A stretch of DNA of 64,000 bases, from assembly GCA_046582185.1 (NCBI GenBank), contig JAYGEX010000036.1, forward strand, positions 7,652-71,651, written 5' to 3'. Origin of the DNA: GCA-002726655 sp046582185. Lineage in GTDB: Bacteria > Pseudomonadota > Gammaproteobacteria > Pseudomonadales > Azotimanducaceae. A program made the translations under genes and the position numbers. How positions within the stretch are numbered: the stretch's first letter is position 1; each line of letters opens with the position of its first letter. The notes below the pieces were generated by a model. It saw only the letters and a program-made list of their open reading frames with translations, did no database searches and was not told where the DNA came from. Below, one piece after another: positions 17,379 through 26,712 of this stretch.

Positions 17379-18765
17379 GTAAAAGCTTGCCTGGATTCAT
17401 AATACCGTTCGGATCAAATACCGCTTTGAGCTGACGCATCAAGGCAATTTCATCCTCTGACCGCGAGAAAGACAACTGTTGTCTCTTTAACAAACCAACG
17501 CCATGTTCAGCAGATATACTGCCATTAAACCTGGCAACGAGGGACAATACTTCATGGCTAACCTTTTCACATTCACGCTTGAAATCATTTAGCGCCCAAC
17601 TGTCCGGTTTCAGAATATTGAGGTGCAGATTGCCATCGCCAATATGTCCAAACCAGACTATTTCAAATTCCGGATATTCTGCGCTCACGATTTTGTCTAC
17701 TGCATCAAGAAACTCGGGCACCAGTGAAACCCTGACAGCGATATCATTTTTATAGGGCGTATAGGGCGTAATGGATTCGGATATAGCTTCCCTGTATCTC
17801 CACAATTTGGCATTTTGCTGTTCGCTCTGGGCAATTACACCATCGACTACCCAGCCTGATTCCATACATGACTCAAAGGCTATTAATGCTGCAACTTCTA
17901 TATCATCGCCAGTATTTTCATATTCAAGCAGCACATAATATGCAGACGCATCTTCAAAGGGGCGAGACATTCCACTGGCTTCGATTACATGAGCAAGGGC
18001 GTTATCGGAAAAGAATTCAAATGCCGTCAGCGCAATCCGGCTCTTATAGGATTCAAGTACCGAGATGATATCTGTCATTTTTGGAACTGCCAGCAAGGTT
18101 ACCAGCAAAGACTTTGGCGCCTGGGTTAACTTGATCGTTGCCTCTACCACTAAGCCCAGAGTCCCTTCAGAACCAATGAATAAATGACGCAGGTCGTAGC
18201 CTGTTGCATTTTTTACCAGACCCTGATTAAGATTCAATTCCTGCCCTGCGCCGGTAATCACTTTCAGACCAGTAATCCAGTCTCTGGTCAATCCATACCT
18301 TAATACCTTGATACCACCTGCGTTGGTAGCGATATTACCACCTATGTGACTGGAGCCAGATGAGGCAAAATCTACAGGATAAAATAGATCGTTCTGTTCA
18401 GCATACTCTTGCAGTGTAGCAGTAATGACACCAGGCTCGACGGTGACACTCTGGTCAACCTTATTGAACGACAGGATTCGGTTCATCTTCTCAAAGCTGA
18501 TGACGATCTCACCCTGACAAGCGACAGCGCCGCCGCTAAGCCCTGTGCGGCCACCCGATGGCACCAGCGAAAGATGATGTTTATTGGCAAAGCCAACGAT
18601 ATTTTTTAGTTGATCTATATCTCTGGCATAAATGATGACTGATGGCGAAGGCTCATAGAACCGGGTCCAGTCCTGGCCATACTTATCAAAGGACTGTTCA
18701 TCTTCCAGCACATTCTCTGGCCCGGCAATGGCCCGAAGCTCATCTACTTGTGCATCACTTAACAC
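17371..18765 (-). CDS. FAD-linked oxidase, D-2-hydroxyglutarate / D-lactate dehydrogenase type
   Basis: Flavoprotein of the VAO/PCMH family oxidising a D-2-hydroxy acid. PCMH FAD-binding domain with VPSGGRTGLSGGAV and SSGSSHIGGNIATNAGG; C-terminal FAD-oxidase domain with FGHIGDGNLHLNI (metal histidines) and SAEHGVGLLKR. GTG 18765 is chosen as start because it gives 464 residues, is preceded by GGGAGCG and removes a 122-bp overlap with fba. Closest to the D-2-hydroxyglutarate dehydrogenase group that works with SerA in Pseudomonas; GlcD-like activity is the alternative. The stop codon is inside repeat unit A2. Confidence 0.85.
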   Translation of the reverse strand: MLSDAQVDELRAIAGPENVLEDEQSFDKYGQDWTRFYEPSPSVIIYARDIDQLKNIVGFANKHHLSLVPSGGRTGLSGGAVACQGEIVISFEKMNRILSFNKVDQSVTVEPGVITATLQEYAEQNDLFYPVDFASSGSSHIGGNIATNAGGIKVLRYGLTRDWITGLKVITGAGQELNLNQGLVKNATGYDLRHLFIGSEGTLGLVVEATIKLTQAPKSLLVTLLAVPKMTDIISVLESYKSRIALTAFEFFSDNALAHVIEASGMSRPFEDASAYYVLLEYENTGDDIEVAALIAFESCMESGWVVDGVIAQSEQQNAKLWRYREAISESITPYTPYKNDIAVRVSLVPEFLDAVDKIVSAEYPEFEIVWFGHIGDGNLHLNILKPDSWALNDFKRECEKVSHEVLSLVARFNGSISAEHGVGLLKRQQLSFSRSEDEIALMRQLKAVFDPNGIMNPGKLLPS

Positions 18766-18799
18766 GCCTTCGCTCCCGAAATTGTAATGGCCTGGCGTT

Positions 18800-19864
18800 T
18801 CAGGACAACTTGGAATCAAGCTCCCCGGATAGATATCGTTCTGACATTGCGTCCAGCGACAGTGGTTTGATCTTTGATGCATTGCCGACGGTACCAAAGG
18901 CTTCATATCTGGCGAGCACAATCTCTTTCATCGCCTTCGTTGATTCCGCAAGGTATTTTCTGGGGTCAAATTCTGATGGGTTTTCCGCCAGAAATTTACG
19001 CATGGACCCTGTGGATGCTAGTCTCAGGTCGGTATCGATGTTCACCTTTCGCACACCATGTCGAATGCCTTCCTGAATCTCCTCAACTGGTACACCGTAA
19101 GTTTCGGGGATTTCCCCGCCGAACTCATTGATCACTTTTAACCATTCCTGAGGAACGCTTGATGATCCATGCATGACCAGGTGGGTATTTGGCAGACGTT
19201 TGTGAATTTCCTTGATTCGATCAATTGCCAATACGTCGCCCGTGGGTGGGCGGGTAAATTTATAAGCGCCATGACTGGTGCCAATAGCAATGGCAAGCGC
19301 GTCGCAGCCGGTCTTGCCGATAAAATCAGCAGCCTCGTCAGGATCGGTTAATAATTGATCCATTGTTAATTTTCCTACGGCGCCGACGCCGTCTTCCTCT
19401 CCTGCTTCACCTGTTTCAAGGGAGCCAAGACAGCCTAATTCGCCCTCCACGGTAACGCCGCAAGCATGAGCCATTTCCACAGTTCGGCGCGTTACTTCAA
19501 CGTTGTATTCATATTCCGAGGGTGTCTTTTGATCCGCCAACAGGGAGCCGTCCATCATCACCGATGAGAATCCCATCTGAATGGATCGTTGGCATACGGC
19601 TGGCGTAGCGCCATGGTCCTGGTGCATAACGACGGGAATATCTGGAAATTCCTCGATGGCAGCTAATATCAGGTGCCGCAAAAAATTTGGCCCGGCATAT
19701 TTCCTGGCGCCTGCAGAGGCCTGCACGATTACCGGACTGTCGGTTTCCTGCGCCGCTTCCATGATGGCGCGCATTTGTTCCAGGTTATTTACATTAAACG
19801 CGGGTACGCCGTAGTCATTTTCCGCCGCGTGGTCCAAGACTTGTCTCATACTGACTAGAGCCAT
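18800..19864 (-). CDS. fba: Fructose-bisphosphate aldolase, class II (Calvin type)
   Basis: Zn-dependent aldolase splitting or forming fructose-1,6-bisphosphate. 354 residues. Zinc and catalytic motifs: VVMHQDHGATP, GTSHGAYKF, MHGSSSVP and VRKVNIDTDLRLA. The insert with EGELGCLGSLETGEAGEED is typical of the longer IIB/Calvin-cycle subgroup found in Pseudomonas and many aquatic gammaproteobacteria. Third gene of tkt-pgk-fba on the minus strand, 40 bp after pgk. Confidence 0.97.
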   Translation of the reverse strand: MALVSMRQVLDHAAENDYGVPAFNVNNLEQMRAIMEAAQETDSPVIVQASAGARKYAGPNFLRHLILAAIEEFPDIPVVMHQDHGATPAVCQRSIQMGFSSVMMDGSLLADQKTPSEYEYNVEVTRRTVEMAHACGVTVEGELGCLGSLETGEAGEEDGVGAVGKLTMDQLLTDPDEAADFIGKTGCDALAIAIGTSHGAYKFTRPPTGDVLAIDRIKEIHKRLPNTHLVMHGSSSVPQEWLKVINEFGGEIPETYGVPVEEIQEGIRHGVRKVNIDTDLRLASTGSMRKFLAENPSEFDPRKYLAESTKAMKEIVLARYEAFGTVGNASKIKPLSLDAMSERYLSGELDSKLS

Positions 19865-19904
19865 ATCAATCTCCTATTCAATTTCTACTTATCGTAAGTT
19901 CTGC

Positions 19905-21095
19905 TTATCCGCCTTCCTTTGCGCGCAATTCCAAAACAGCCACTGCTGGCAGTTCTTTGCCTTCTACAAACTCCAGGAATGCGCCACCACCTGTTGAGAT
20001 ATAACTAACTCGCTCGCGTATCCCAAACTGATCTATCGCTGCCAATGTGTCGCCGCCACCCGCTATGGAAAATCCCTGATTGGCTGCAATATCCTCAGCT
20101 AAACTTCTGGTTCCTGACGAGAATTGTGTAATCTCAAACACGCCCACCGGCCCATTCCATATGATCGTCGCCGCCCCCGCTATAATCTCACTGATCTCTT
20201 TTGATGTTTCCGGGCCAATATCCAGAATCATCTCATCTGCCTGAACATCCTCGACCGCTTTTACTACCGCCTCCGCAGAGGCAGACATTTCTGTTGCCAC
20301 AACGACGTCCCTGGGGACGGGAATGTTAACTCGTTTCAGCAAATCCCGCGCATTGTCCATCAAGCCTGGCTCAAAGAGTGATTTACCTACATCGCAGCCA
20401 TTAGCCGCAATGAAAGTGTTGGCGATTCCGCCGCCGACAATCAAACTGTCTACCTTGAATGACAATGAATCAAGTACTTCCAGCTTAGTGGACACTTTAC
20501 TGCCACCCACAATCGCGACAACGGGATGCACAGGGTTAGCGAGAGCCTGCCCCAGTGCATCCAGTTCCGAAATGAGCAACGGACCTGCGCAGGCAACAGG
20601 TGCAAAGTGCGCGACTCCCTCTGTTGACGCCTGTGCCCGATGCGCAGTACCAAAGGCATCCATAACAAAGACGTCACACAAGGCTGCCAGCTTTCGGGCT
20701 AATCCAGCATCATTCTTCTTTTCACCGGCATTGATCCTGATATTTTCAAACAGGATCAGATCATAGCTATCGACCTTAGCACTCCAATCGACGCCATCAA
20801 GGTAGTCCTCAATGAGCTGCACTTTAAGACCACTGAGCTCCTCTATCTTTTTTGCAACTGGCGCCAGACTCATTTCGGCTTGCGCTGACAATGCCAGGCC
20901 TTCTTCCGGACGCCCGAGGTGCGACATCACCATGACTTTTGCTCCGGCAGCGACCGCATATTGAAGTGTAGGCAATGCGGCAACAATTCTTGCGTCACTG
21001 GTCACCACGCCACCGGCAATCGGGACATTTAGATCCTCCCGGATCAGGACTCTCTTGCCTTCAATTTCCAGATCCTTGAGATCAATGACGGCCAT
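19905..21095 (-). CDS. pgk: Phosphoglycerate kinase
   Basis: Makes ATP and 3-phosphoglycerate from 1,3-bisphosphoglycerate. 396 residues, family about 387-400. Seen: KRVLIREDLNVPIAGG, MSHLGRPEEG, and in the nucleotide-binding half AIVGGSKVSTKLEVL, WNGPVGVFE and GGGDTLAAI. It starts 3 bp after the tkt stop. In E. coli-like and Pseudomonas operons a glyceraldehyde- or erythrose-phosphate dehydrogenase lies between tkt and pgk; it is absent here. Confidence 0.98.
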   Translation of the reverse strand: MAVIDLKDLEIEGKRVLIREDLNVPIAGGVVTSDARIVAALPTLQYAVAAGAKVMVMSHLGRPEEGLALSAQAEMSLAPVAKKIEELSGLKVQLIEDYLDGVDWSAKVDSYDLILFENIRINAGEKKNDAGLARKLAALCDVFVMDAFGTAHRAQASTEGVAHFAPVACAGPLLISELDALGQALANPVHPVVAIVGGSKVSTKLEVLDSLSFKVDSLIVGGGIANTFIAANGCDVGKSLFEPGLMDNARDLLKRVNIPVPRDVVVATEMSASAEAVVKAVEDVQADEMILDIGPETSKEISEIIAGAATIIWNGPVGVFEITQFSSGTRSLAEDIAANQGFSIAGGGDTLAAIDQFGIRERVSYISTGGGAFLEFVEGKELPAVAVLELRAKEGG

Positions 21096-21098
21096 GCT

Positions 21099-23105
21099 TT
21101 ACAGAACCCCCTTCACCGCTGCAACTATTGCCTCGGGCGTAAACCCAAAGTGAGCCATCACTTCGCCGCCAGGGCCCGATTCACCAAAGGTATGCAAACC
21201 AATTACATCTCCGTCCAGGCCAACCCATTTCCGCCAGTAATCGACGTGACCGGCCTCAACTGCGACTCGCGCGCGGATGTCAGATGGCAAAACCTGCTGC
21301 CGATAGTCTTCATCCTGGCTTTCAAATACATCAGCACTCGGCATCGACACGACGCGTACCGGAATGCCAGCATCGTCCAGTATTCTGGCTGCCTCGCAGG
21401 AGATTTCAACCTCGGAGCCGGTAGCGATGATAATGGCCTTGGGACTTGTAGCCGGTTCTTTCAATATATATGCGCCACGACTCAGGTCATCCAATCCACC
21501 ACTCCTGACCTGGTGGGAAACCCCCTGACGCGTAAATACGAGGGCGGTTGGGCCCGACTTTCGCTCAATTGCCGCCTTCCATGCAACGACAGTTTCCACT
21601 GCATCGCATGGCCGCCACACAGACATATTCGGCGTAGTACGAAGATTGGTCAATTGCTCAATTGGCTGGTGGGTCGGGCCATCTTCTCCCTGGCCAATGG
21701 AGTCGTGGGTATAGACAAATATGTTCTGAATACCCATGAGTGCCGACATCCTCACCGCGTTACGTGCATATTCCATAAATATAAGGAAAGTCCCGCTAAA
21801 TGGAATCATGCCGCCATGCAGGGCAAGCCCATTACAAATCGCGGTCATACCAAATTCACGAACGCCATAACTAATATAGTTACCACCGGCATCATCACAT
21901 GAAACTGCTCTGGCTTCAGGCCAATGCGTCAGGTTGGAGCCGGTTAAATCAGCGGAGCCGCCGGTAAGCTCGGGAAGAATGGCAGCAATCGTACGAATGA
22001 CCTCCGCTGAAGAACTTCTCGATGCACTCGCCTTGGCTTCTGCATCGGTCGCTTGTAATAGTGCCTGCATTTTCTCCTGCCAATCAGATGGCAGGTCGCC
22101 GGCTATCTGCCGCTCAAATTCCACCGCTAACTCGGGAAAGTTTTGTGCATATTCAGCAAACTTCTGGTTCCAGGTATTTTCAAATTCCGCACCCTTGGCG
22201 CGACAGTCCCAGCCCTTGTATATCTCATCGGAAATTTCGAAAGGTTCCAGATCCCAGCCCAGGGCTGCTCGTGTAGCAGCGACTTCTTCCTCTCCCAGAG
22301 GTGAACCATGACTTGATGCAGTTCCTGCTTTGTTGGGCGCACCAAATCCGATCTGCGTCTTGCAACATATTAAGGTTGGTCGCCGCTCGTCAGATTTAGC
22401 GGCCTGAATAGCAGTAGAAATTGCGGCCGCATCGTGACCGTCCACATTTCCTATTACTTGCCATCCATATGCCTCGAAACGCTTAACGGTATCGTCCGTA
22501 AACCAACCCTTGATATCACCGTCAATGGAGATGCCATTGTCATCGTATATACAGATGAGCTTGCCCAGCTGTAATGTCCCAGCAAGTGACGAGACCTCAT
22601 GTGAAATACCTTCCATCAGGCAGCCGTCACCCACAAATACGTAGGTATGGTGATCGACAATCGAATGTGCATTACCCTTGTCATCCGATCGGTTAAATTT
22701 AGCCGCAAGGATCTTTTCCGCCAGGGCTAAACCTACCGCGTTTGCAAGGCCCTGGCCCAGAGGTCCAGTAGTTGTCTCAACCCCAGGTGTATATCCGTAT
22801 TCAGGATGGCCAGGGGTCTTGGAACCTAATTGTCTAAACTTCGACAGTTCATCCATGGATAGTTCGTAACCCGTGAGATGGAGCAGGGAATAGAGCAGCA
22901 TGGAGCCATGACCGTTGGATAGCACGAAGCGATCGCGGTTACTCCATTCTGGATTTTCAGGACTATGCTTTAGAAAGTCTGTCCACAGGACCTCGGCAAT
23001 ATCGGCCATTCCCATGGGCGCGCCGGGATGCCCGGACTTAGCTTTCTGAACCGCGTCCATACTCAGTGCACGAATGGCGTTAGCCTGTTGTCGTCGTGTA
23101 CTCAT
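21099..23105 (-). CDS. tkt: Transketolase
   Basis: Thiamine diphosphate enzyme transferring two-carbon units in the pentose phosphate pathway. 668 residues. N-terminal KSGHPGAPMGMADIAEVLW, ThDP-binding GDGCLMEGISHE, middle domain DSIGQGEDGPTHQPIEQL, and C-terminal domain with FTRQGVSH. Divergent from metK across a 238-bp spacer; transcription probably continues into pgk and fba. Confidence 0.98.
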   Translation of the reverse strand: MSTRRQQANAIRALSMDAVQKAKSGHPGAPMGMADIAEVLWTDFLKHSPENPEWSNRDRFVLSNGHGSMLLYSLLHLTGYELSMDELSKFRQLGSKTPGHPEYGYTPGVETTTGPLGQGLANAVGLALAEKILAAKFNRSDDKGNAHSIVDHHTYVFVGDGCLMEGISHEVSSLAGTLQLGKLICIYDDNGISIDGDIKGWFTDDTVKRFEAYGWQVIGNVDGHDAAAISTAIQAAKSDERRPTLICCKTQIGFGAPNKAGTASSHGSPLGEEEVAATRAALGWDLEPFEISDEIYKGWDCRAKGAEFENTWNQKFAEYAQNFPELAVEFERQIAGDLPSDWQEKMQALLQATDAEAKASASRSSSAEVIRTIAAILPELTGGSADLTGSNLTHWPEARAVSCDDAGGNYISYGVREFGMTAICNGLALHGGMIPFSGTFLIFMEYARNAVRMSALMGIQNIFVYTHDSIGQGEDGPTHQPIEQLTNLRTTPNMSVWRPCDAVETVVAWKAAIERKSGPTALVFTRQGVSHQVRSGGLDDLSRGAYILKEPATSPKAIIIATGSEVEISCEAARILDDAGIPVRVVSMPSADVFESQDEDYRQQVLPSDIRARVAVEAGHVDYWRKWVGLDGDVIGLHTFGESGPGGEVMAHFGFTPEAIVAAVKGVL

Positions 23106-23189
23106 GCTTTTAGTGCCATAGTATTTTTCATCATTGGTGACTGTTGAATGCGGCGCTATTCTCTCTTAGCTCCCTCCATTCATCAATGA

Positions 23190-23254
23190 GAAACCCGTTG
23201 ATTAGCGGAATATCTGGTCCTTCTGCAGGCAATCCATGAAAAGAATCGGGTTTC
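23190..23254. promoter_or_regulatory. Inverted repeat GAAACCCG / CGGGTTTC in the tkt-metK spacer
   Basis: GAAACCCG at 23190-23197 is perfectly repeated inverted as CGGGTTTC at 23247-23254, 49 bases apart. As RNA on the metK side this would close a large stem ahead of metK, a position where SAM-sensing leaders occur; it matches no SAM riboswitch class I can recognise. It could equally be a paired protein-binding site for the divergent promoters. Confidence 0.35.
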
Positions 23255-23343
23255 ATCTTGAAGCATTATCACAGCTTTAGGCTGGGCAAATTCTCTTCAT
23301 GTCAGTAGAATTGGCACCCTTAATCGATGTTGAGTGAATCCAT

Positions 23344-24501
23344 ATGGCAGTTAATACTACGTTTACATCCGAGTCTGTTTCCGAGGGGCATCCCGACAAA
23401 ATGGCCGACCAAATCTCGGACGGGATTCTGGATGCCATTCTCAGCGCAGATGTTAATGCCAGAGTCGCATGCGAAACCATGGTCAAGACCGGTATGGTCG
23501 TGGTCGCCGGTGAAATTACCACAGATGCCTGGGTAGACCTCGAGGAGATCTGCCGGGAAATCATCCTTGATATTGGCTATAACAGCTCCGATGTGGGATT
23601 TGATGGAGCATCCTGCGCCATCATTAATGCCATTGGTAAGCAATCTCCGGATATTGCCATGGGCGTTAACGAGGGCAACGACCACGAGCAAGGCGCAGGC
23701 GACCAGGGCTTGATGTTCGGATACGCGACTAACGAGACCGACGTCCTGATGCCGGCCCCCATTACCTATTCACATTTACTGGTAAAGAAGCAGGCAGAAG
23801 TCAGAAAGAGCGGCAAGTTGTCATTTCTGCGTCCCGATGCGAAGAGCCAGATCACCTTCAAATACGATGAAGCAGGCCGCCCCGTGAGTATTGAAGCAGT
23901 GGTACTGTCCACTCAACACGACCCCGGCATCTCTTTAAAAGACCTGCAGGAGGCAGTGATGGAAGAGATCATCAAGCCGATCCTGCCCGATAACTGGCTA
24001 CACGCTGGCACCAAATACTTTATTAATCCCACCGGCAATTTCGTTATTGGCGGCCCTGTTGGCGATTGCGGCTTAACCGGTCGAAAGATTATCGTCGATA
24101 CCTATGGCGGGATGGCAAGACATGGCGGCGGTGCATTTTCAGGTAAAGACCCATCAAAAGTTGACCGAAGTGCAGCCTACGCAACCCGATATGTTGCCAA
24201 GAATATTGTTGCTGCCGGATTGGCCGACAAGTGTGAAATCCAGATCTCTTATGCGATTGGCGTGGCCGAACCGACATCTATCAGTATCGATACCTTCGGC
24301 ACCGCCAAAATCCCGGAAGCAGAGATAGAGGCACTGGTCGCAGAACACTTTGACTTAAGACCAAAGGCACTGATCGAAATGTTAGATCTAAAGCGGCCGA
24401 TCTATAAACAGACCGCAGCATATGGCCATTTTGGAAGGGAAGAACCCGATTTCACATGGGAGAAAACAGACAAAGCTGAGCTGCTAGCCAAGGCGCTCTG
24501 A
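23344..24501 (+). CDS. metK: S-adenosylmethionine synthetase
   Basis: Makes S-adenosylmethionine from methionine and ATP. 385 residues. SEGHPDKMADQISD at the N-terminus, GAGDQGLMFGYA in the ATP region, and the P-loop-like GGGAFSGKDPSKVDRSAAY. The stop is 1 bp before metF, so the genes are co-translated. In many proteobacteria ahcY lies between metK and metF; here it does not. Confidence 0.98.
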   Translation: MAVNTTFTSESVSEGHPDKMADQISDGILDAILSADVNARVACETMVKTGMVVVAGEITTDAWVDLEEICREIILDIGYNSSDVGFDGASCAIINAIGKQSPDIAMGVNEGNDHEQGAGDQGLMFGYATNETDVLMPAPITYSHLLVKKQAEVRKSGKLSFLRPDAKSQITFKYDEAGRPVSIEAVVLSTQHDPGISLKDLQEAVMEEIIKPILPDNWLHAGTKYFINPTGNFVIGGPVGDCGLTGRKIIVDTYGGMARHGGGAFSGKDPSKVDRSAAYATRYVAKNIVAAGLADKCEIQISYAIGVAEPTSISIDTFGTAKIPEAEIEALVAEHFDLRPKALIEMLDLKRPIYKQTAAYGHFGREEPDFTWEKTDKAELLAKAL

Positions 24502-24502
24502 A

Positions 24503-25339
24503 ATGACCGACACGCCCAAACGCTTTAGCTTCGAATTTTCTGCGCCGAAGAGTGACGATGCCATAGAAAAATTGAAGAAGGTTCATCAGCGCTTATGCGA
24601 GTTCAATCCACACTTCTTCTCTGTAACCTATGGTGCTGGTGGCTCAACTAAAGACGGCACCAAGCAGGCAGTAATGGACCTCCACAGCACTGGCAGTGAG
24701 GTCGCGCCCCACCTCTCTTTTGGTGGCGATAGCCCGGAAAAGATTGAACAACTTATTCATGAATACAAAGACGCAGGCGTAAAGCGAGTAGTTGCCCTGC
24801 GCGGCGATATTCCTTCCGGCATGGGTTCCGCCAGCAACATGGCTTATGCCCATGAACTAGTGACCTTAATCAGGGAAAGGACAGGCGATCACTTCCATAT
24901 CGAGGTAGCTGCCTATCCAGAGATTCATCCCGAGTCCACATCTGCCGAATCAGATCTAAAATATTTTAAGCAAAAAGTAGACGCTGGTGCGGATAGCGCC
25001 ATTACCCAGTATTTCTACAACGCAGATGCCTACTTTAAATTCGTCGATTCCTGTGCTGCCCTTGGCATGAATATACCGGTTGTTCCCGGAATTATGCCGA
25101 TTACTAACTATCGCGGCCTGGTGCGTTTTTCCAATAACTGCGGCGCTGACATTCCCCGCTGGATCATCAAACATCTGGAAGCCTATGAGAACGACCCGGT
25201 CAGCCTGAAGGCATTTGGAGACGAAGTTGTCACTAATCTTTGCCAGAGACTGCTGGATGGCGGTGCACCAGGGCTGCATTTCTATACGCTTAATCAGTCC
25301 TTACCAACGATCCGTATTTGGCGTAATCTGGGGCTGTGA
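24503..25339 (+). CDS. metF: 5,10-methylenetetrahydrofolate reductase
   Basis: FAD enzyme reducing methylene-THF to methyl-THF for methionine synthesis. 278 residues; N-terminal FEFSAPKSDDA with the catalytic Glu, FFSVTYGAGGSTKDGT, VALRGDIP and a C-terminal PGLHFYTLNQS, all typical MetF positions. Directly coupled to metK. It works with the one-carbon supply from the gcv genes in the same window. Confidence 0.97.
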   Translation: MTDTPKRFSFEFSAPKSDDAIEKLKKVHQRLCEFNPHFFSVTYGAGGSTKDGTKQAVMDLHSTGSEVAPHLSFGGDSPEKIEQLIHEYKDAGVKRVVALRGDIPSGMGSASNMAYAHELVTLIRERTGDHFHIEVAAYPEIHPESTSAESDLKYFKQKVDAGADSAITQYFYNADAYFKFVDSCAALGMNIPVVPGIMPITNYRGLVRFSNNCGADIPRWIIKHLEAYENDPVSLKAFGDEVVTNLCQRLLDGGAPGLHFYTLNQSLPTIRIWRNLGL

Positions 25340-25386
25340 AATCAGCTTGATTGCAAGATCACTGCTTACAGGACAATCCACCGGTA

Positions 25387-26115
25387 ATGCATATACCAAG
25401 GCTCTACATTGACCAGCAGCTGAAGCTCGAGCGCTCTATAGTCCTGCCCGAGAAAGCTTCACATCACATACAGCACGTGCTTCGAAGTAAAGCCGGCTCT
25501 CCCCTCATTATCTTTAATGGGCTCGGTGGTGAGTACCACGCAACCATCAGCAAGATCACCCGCAGGGACGTTGAGCTTAGTATCAACAGCTTTGACGATA
25601 TTGATCGGGAGTCAGGCCTCAATATTACTCTGGCTATCGGTATTCTTAAGCGTGATGCAATGAATGCTTCCATTCAAAAGGCCGTTGAACTTGGGGTACG
25701 TCATATTGTGCCAATTGAATCTACAAATACTGCGGTGTCCAGGAAACAGTATGAAAAGCGGACAATAAACTGGCTGCACATTATCCAATCTGCCTGCGAA
25801 CAGAGCGGCCGCACAGCACTGCCCTCTCTTTCAGCTAGCCGTCAATTTAATGAATGGCTTGTCCAGGAGAATTTTGACGGCCAGCTGACACTATTTCCAT
25901 CGAGGTTAAGCAAGACCCTTCTCCGGGATATTTCAGTCACGCCAAAATCAATCTGTTTGATCGTTGGTCCGGAAGGGGGAATGACAATCGAAGAAGAGGC
26001 TCTCGCCTCGGAGCAGGGATTTACAAGTGTTTCCTTTGGCAGGCGAATTCTTCGTGCCGAGACTGCGCCTGCTGCGCTATTGGCGCTAATGCAATATCGT
26101 TGGGGAGATCTCTAA
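25387..26115 (+). CDS. rsmE: 16S rRNA (uracil1498-N3)-methyltransferase
   Basis: SPOUT-family enzyme methylating U1498 of 16S rRNA. 242 residues from ATG 25387 (MHIPRLYIDQQL). PUA-like N-terminal domain with HHIQHVLR, then the SPOUT knot with LIVGPEGGMTIEEE and LGRRILRAET-like GRRILRAETAPAALL. An earlier in-frame start (25351) has no family similarity. The stop is 4 bp before repeat unit B and the left flank of that unit resembles other unit boundaries. Confidence 0.95.
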   Translation: MHIPRLYIDQQLKLERSIVLPEKASHHIQHVLRSKAGSPLIIFNGLGGEYHATISKITRRDVELSINSFDDIDRESGLNITLAIGILKRDAMNASIQKAVELGVRHIVPIESTNTAVSRKQYEKRTINWLHIIQSACEQSGRTALPSLSASRQFNEWLVQENFDGQLTLFPSRLSKTLLRDISVTPKSICLIVGPEGGMTIEEEALASEQGFTSVSFGRRILRAETAPAALLALMQYRWGDL

Positions 26116-26119
26116 CGAG

Positions 26120-26245
26120 TGTCCATCCTTAAATCAAAACCACCGGTGTTACTTCCTTCGCAAGTGATTATTTTATACGTCTAATAGTAATTCGATTCTG
26201 CGCCTTTGGGTGATTTTTTGTAGTTGGTGGGCAGGAACTAACTGG
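26120..26245. repeat. 126-bp convergent-spacer repeat, single unit B
   Basis: Single unit filling the 136-bp spacer between convergent rsmE and the chpC-like gene. Core ACCACCGGTGTTACTTCC, then CTTCGCAAGTGATTATTTT, a divergent centre with a T6 run, and right end GGGCAGGAACTAACTGG. The length is again 126. Here the chpC stop (TGA, 26252-26254) lies 6 bp outside the unit, unlike loci A, C and D. Confidence 0.88.
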
Positions 26246-26251
26246 AATCTC

Positions 26252-26707
26252 TCAGGATTTGATAACGCCGAGGATCGCGTTCTCAACGTAATCAAGGTCC
26301 GGAATTGAAATGACATCATCTCCGAAGCGCACCTTGGTGAGCTCAGTTTTTTCGTTCTTTCCAGCGAGGCCTATCAACATATCTTCGCTCATATCAACAA
26401 CTTCAGGCGCGGTTTGGGCGACCATCGCATGATAGGGTAGATCCTCATATTCGTTAAGCCCTTTAATAATAACCAGACTTGCAGAAGACACACTGACCAG
26501 GGAAAAACTTGCACGTTCTACTGTCATCATTTCAAAAGAGCAGACGGGAACCTGAACGCCCCGCCAACTCAATAGGCCGAGGAACCAGTCTGGCGTCTCT
26601 TCCAATCGCTGCAGCGGCTCGTAGGGGATTATCTCTGCAACCGTTAACTGCGGCAGCAGAACGCTCTGCTTCTGCATGGGTATGATGTAGGTTGATAGCT
26701 GGGACAT
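26252..26707 (-). CDS. chpC: CheW-like adaptor, ChpC-type
   Basis: Adaptor linking chemoreceptors to the ChpA kinase. 151 residues forming one CheW-like beta-barrel domain: VLLPQLTVAEIIPYEPL near the start, FLGLLSWRGVQVPVCSFE in the middle. Located 5 bp downstream of chpA in the same direction, as ChpC is in Pseudomonas, though there chpB intervenes. Its stop is near repeat unit B. ChpC identity rests on position; it is clearly a CheW fold. Confidence 0.82.
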   Translation of the reverse strand: MSQLSTYIIPMQKQSVLLPQLTVAEIIPYEPLQRLEETPDWFLGLLSWRGVQVPVCSFEMMTVERASFSLVSVSSASLVIIKGLNEYEDLPYHAMVAQTAPEVVDMSEDMLIGLAGKNEKTELTKVRFGDDVISIPDLDYVENAILGVIKS

Positions 26708-26712
26708 ATTCG

